Source: Candidatus Nitrosopolaris rasttigaisensis
GTDB lineage: Archaea > Thermoproteota > Nitrososphaeria > Nitrososphaerales > Nitrososphaeraceae
Assembly (NCBI GenBank): GCA_933226995.1
Contig: CAKOFP010000224.1
Location: 1 to 5,194 of the forward strand
Length of the DNA stretch: 5,194 bases
Direction of reading: 5' to 3'
The position numbers and the translations under genes are program-made. Every line of letters begins with the position of its first letter. Positions within the stretch are counted from its first letter, which is position 1. Positions 4,601-5,194 of this stretch are shown here, piece after piece. The notes under the pieces were generated by a model. The model made no database searches and was not told the DNA's origin. It worked only from the letters and a program-made list of their open reading frames with translations.

Positions 4601-4837
4601 TCACGAAAGATCAATTATGCTACTCTTGATGACGGATTTTGCTCCATTAGATATATTGTACTGTTCTAATACTTTAGAAGGCTCTTTTATCAACTGATTT
4701 CTGAATTCTGGTTCACTTGCTGCTCTAACCAGTATTTCGCTGATTGTCTCTGCGTCCTGCTGTTTCGAGTTCAAGTACAAGTTAATTGCGAATTGCCAGC
4801 TTATATCTTTATCAAACTTGGCATATGTACACCACAT
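4601..4837 (-). CDS. NHLP/Os1348-like small protein (RiPP-leader-type helical domain)
   Basis: This is a 78-residue ORF from ATG 4837 to TGA 4601. Residues 32-63 follow the pattern of NHLP-clan small proteins (nitrile hydratase-like or Nif11-type leader peptides, Os1348 and Franean1_4349-like families): ISEILVRAASEPEFRNQLIK, then EPSKVLEQYNIS. Key positions are the acidic-P-x-F-R motif (E42 P43 E44 F45 R46), L49, E52-P53, L57 and Y60 before the break. In those families the domain guides modifying enzymes, but some members have no known core peptide. Here only KSSIIDLS-type residues follow, so no obvious core and no modification enzyme is seen. TTG 4774 is an alternative start giving 57 residues, closer to the usual size, with a TATA-like AAAGATATAAG placed for a leaderless start. 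The frame is also open upstream to 4921 without a standard start codon. Confidence 0.58.
   Translation of the reverse strand: MWCTYAKFDKDISWQFAINLYLNSKQQDAETISEILVRAASEPEFRNQLIKEPSKVLEQYNISNGAKSVIKSSIIDLS
4799..4810 (-). promoter_or_regulatory. Possible TATA box inside the 5' part of the NHLP-like ORF
   Basis: Read on the - strand this is AAAGATATAAGC. Its centre is about 30 bases before TTG 4774 and 24 before TTG 4780, so it would suit a leaderless mRNA starting at the NHLP-like domain. If used, the first 20 residues from ATG 4837 are not translated. Confidence 0.25.
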
Positions 4838-4920
4838 ATCTGGACTCGATCCAGGTGATCTCGCACAAAAACAATCAACGACGTTGAAACCGTCCTTGAC
4901 GTAATACGTATTGGCTACAA

Positions 4921-4938
4921 CTTATAAAAGGATATAAG
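4921..4938. repeat. Inverted repeat of two TATA-like hexamers
   Basis: CTTATA (4921-4926) and TATAAG (4933-4938) are perfect inverse copies around AAAGGA. On the - strand the left part reads CTTTTATAAG, a good archaeal TATA box that would start transcripts near 4899, upstream of the NHLP-like gene. On the + strand it could act in the opposite direction. A divergent promoter is possible. Confidence 0.3.
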
Positions 4939-5194
4939 ATGAAGTGTTGAGCCTGAAATCTTAACAGGCATATTTGCAACCAGATTGACCCCACATGAAT
5001 TTTGACTTTGCTACTGTGGGCTGCCACTTTTCTGAGATCTCCAGCGGGCAAGAATAATCCAATAGATGGATTCAGAATATCAGTACCAAGTGGATGCTGC
5101 CTGCCCCGTAACAAATGCAATTGCTAATCCAAAATGACTTAAGGCCAATTACTTTGCTGGTGGTAATTCACAACATATTAAGATTTTATTTACA
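4939..5194. other. Terminal stretch without a convincing gene
   Basis: Several frames are open here on both strands. The - strand has TTG 5120 to a stop at 4875 (81 codons), and the + strand has short frames at 4995-5057 and 5065-5136. All lack a ribosome binding site, and the - strand start follows a TAG by one codon. The HPLGTDIL segment of the - strand frame recalls ABC-transporter permeases, but the following residues do not fit that family. No terminator or repeat was seen. Confidence 0.35.

Noticed and set aside
4840..4856. tRNA T-arm-like hairpin (CTGGA-CTCGA-TCCAG)
   Set aside because: The loop does not fit TTCRANN with a 5-bp stem, and no anticodon arm or acceptor stem flanks it.
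4875..5120. Possible OppC-type ABC permease fragment (HPLGTDIL)
   Set aside because: Permeases continue with G-R-D and membrane helices, and here the next residues are NPSIGLFLPAG. The match is too short and the start follows a stop.
1..5194. CRISPR array, insertion sequence or origin
   Set aside because: No regularly spaced repeats, transposase motifs, terminal inverted repeats or origin-like repeat clusters were seen.

Overview
The window most likely comes from an archaeon, and a Nitrososphaeria (Thaumarchaeota) relative such as a soil Nitrosocosmicus-type genome would fit. This is inference from AT-rich DNA, archaeal TATA boxes (TTTATATA at 116-123, TTATATATA near 4248), a possible leaderless start, non-ATG starts and sparse gene packing. 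No rRNA, tRNA, CRISPR array or insertion sequence was found.

Three genes are secure. A calcineurin-type metallophosphoesterase lies on the + strand (768-1523). On the - strand lie a family-2 glycosyltransferase with a chondroitin-polymerase-like GYED/YHQE C-terminal half (2004-2885) and, upstream of it, an acetyltransferase closely resembling eukaryotic glucosamine-6-phosphate N-acetyltransferase Gna1 (3318-3791). A fourth, small - strand gene (4601-4837) ends in a pattern like the NHLP/Nif11-type RiPP leader or Os1348 proteins. The acetyltransferase and glycosyltransferase are codirectional, 432 bases apart. Together they suggest making an N-acetylhexosamine donor and using an activated sugar for a surface glycan; that link is inferred from chemistry and position only.

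The rest, more than half the window, has no secure gene. It holds several short, protein-like reading frames that stop early and would continue in another frame after a one-base change, often in a homopolymer: 250-253, 2009-2012, 2993-2995, 4113-4115 and the A run near 4355. They could be decaying genes, assembly indels, or chance. Stops are expected roughly every 14 codons at this composition, so open frames of 40-60 codons arise by chance and these calls have low confidence.

Layout: 1-553, a promoter and a possibly frameshifted small gene; 550-672, a convergent remnant; 768-1523, the phosphoesterase; 1524-2003, mostly non-coding; 2004-2885, the glycosyltransferase; 2886-3317, its promoter region; 3318-3791, the acetyltransferase with a 15-bp inverted repeat upstream; 3792-4600, candidate small ORFs; 4601-4837, the NHLP-like gene; 4838-5194, nothing convincing.
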